64,000 nt of DNA, taken from the NCBI GenBank assembly GCA_037200985.1, contig JBBCGJ010000001.1, forward strand, positions 496,001 through 560,000, in the 5' to 3' direction. Numbering within the stretch: the first letter of the stretch is position 1; each line of letters begins with the position of its first letter. Shown here piece by piece: positions 63,583-64,000 of this stretch. Source of the DNA: Rhizomicrobium sp. (GTDB taxonomy: Bacteria > Pseudomonadota > Alphaproteobacteria > Micropepsales > Micropepsaceae). The translations under genes were made by a program, and so were the position numbers. A model generated the notes under the pieces. That model saw only the letters and a program-made list of their open reading frames with translations, was not told where the DNA came from and made no database searches.

Positions 63583-64000
63583 TCAGCCCTTCGGTTCGGC
63601 ATCGAGACGCACCACGCCGGCGAGACCGTCCCTGGCCAGCGGATAGCGCGCGAGCACCAGGGGATCGTGGCCCGGCACGATATGCGCCTGCGAGCTCGCG
63701 AGCTTTCGGATGGTCGAGAATGCCTCGAGATAGTCGTCGACGTCGACCACGATCGGGAAGGGGTGGGCGCGCTCCATATTGGCGTAAAGATGCGCGGCAT
63801 CCGACGCCAGTACGACGAAGCCGCGCCGCGTCTTCACGCGCGTCACCTGCAGGCCTTTGGTGTGGCCGCCGACCTTGTGCAGGGTGATCCCCGGCGCCAG
63901 CTCGGACGCACCGTCATGGAACCGCACCCGGCCGTCGAAGACGTTATGCACCATCTGCGCGGCGTGCTCGGCTTCGAAGGCGCCGCGCAGCGCGGCGTGG
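63583..64000 (-). CDS. Metallo-beta-lactamase-fold hydrolase, AHL lactonase-like; 5' end outside the window
   Basis: About 139 C-terminal residues are visible and the frame is open to the window edge. GITLHKVGGHTKGLQVTRVKTRRGFVVLASDAAHLYANMERAHPFPIVVDV carries the third zinc-ligand His and the bridging Asp, and IVPGHDPLVLARYP carries the final His, as in the N-acyl homoserine lactonase branch of the MBL fold. The HxHxDH motif would lie upstream of the window. It is the promoter-proximal gene visible of the leftward group ending at 62290. A role opening lactones in a catabolic pathway is as likely as quorum quenching. Confidence 0.75.
   Translation of the reverse strand, partial: HAALRGAFEAEHAAQMVHNVFDGRVRFHDGASELAPGITLHKVGGHTKGLQVTRVKTRRGFVVLASDAAHLYANMERAHPFPIVVDVDDYLEAFSTIRKLASSQAHIVPGHDPLVLARYPLARDGLAGVVRLDAEPKG

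Noticed and set aside
1..64000. tRNA/rRNA genes, CRISPR array, insertion sequences, prophage or integron
   Set aside because: No cloverleaf or rRNA sequence, no regularly spaced repeats, no transposase, integrase or phage structural genes were seen on either strand.

Overview
The window is GC-rich DNA with dense, overlapping gene strings and reads like a soil or aquatic alphaproteobacterium (Caulobacterales, Sphingomonadales or Rhizomicrobium-like; the exact lineage cannot be fixed from the sequence). The clues are two large TonB-dependent receptors, two TPR-sulfotransferases of the type that accompanies such receptors, a fused EIIA-HPr-EI GlcNAc phosphotransferase system, and many ATGA or TGATG stop/start overlaps. 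About forty protein genes cover nearly all of the sequence. I see no tRNA, rRNA, CRISPR array, insertion sequence or integrase.

Layout. 1-1.6 kb: a broken TPR/methyltransferase gene joined out of frame to the 3' end of a lasso-peptide asparagine synthetase-like (McjC-type) gene. 1.65-6.0 kb: a four-gene coupled operon, TelA > solute-binding/VWA lipoprotein > XpaC-like membrane protein > second solute-binding protein, with no ABC permease. 6.1-6.45 kb: a small membrane-protein gene interrupted by two compensating frameshifts. 6.5-20.9 kb: a GlcNAc/chitobiose utilisation locus. The leftward operon is GntR regulator > GlcN6P deaminase (SIS type) > nagA > zwf > pgl; the rightward genes are a TonB receptor, a GH20 hexosaminidase, EIIA-HPr-EI and an EIICBB permease. 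A repeated motif, TGGTNCTANATTGG, lies in the divergent promoter region. 20.9-28.6 kb: a TPR-sulfotransferase, Ohr, two secreted epoxide-hydrolase-like enzymes and a divergent ATPase-type winged-helix regulator. 28.6-35.4 kb: a transglutaminase / circularly permuted ATP-grasp-alpha-E / transglutaminase-DUF2126 operon. 35.4-40.3 kb: a phosphonate-related group (SDR, TIGR03364 oxidoreductase, PhnX, an N-terminally damaged DUF5690 membrane protein, LysR regulator). 40.6-50.1 kb: a TonB receptor, a TPR-sulfotransferase, a phosphocholine-type phospholipase C and a GH2 glycosidase with a malectin-like C-terminus. 50.2-54.5 kb: an RND efflux adaptor and pump. 55.1-60.9 kb: an MFS exporter convergent with an aromatic side-chain oxidation operon (Tat protein, PCMH/VAO-type flavoprotein, cytochrome c, FAD monooxygenase, alpha/beta hydrolase). 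61.1-62.3 kb: an M15 peptidase-GH75 chitosanase fusion with no signal peptide. 62.3-64.0 kb: carboxymuconolactone decarboxylase-like, 3-hydroxyisobutyrate dehydrogenase-like and a metallo-beta-lactamase-fold lactonase cut by the window end.

How the genes work together. The best-integrated unit is the GlcNAc locus: outer-membrane uptake, periplasmic hexosaminidase, PTS import and phosphorylation, deacetylation, deamination, and then oxidation of glucose-6-phosphate by Zwf and Pgl. The least explained units are the TelA/VWA/solute-binding operon, the ATP-grasp/alpha-E/transglutaminase operon (a known but biochemically unresolved conserved cluster) and the M15-GH75 lysin. Frame breaks near 697, 6235, 6383, 38335 and possibly 55015 could be real decay or base-calling errors; raw reads would decide.
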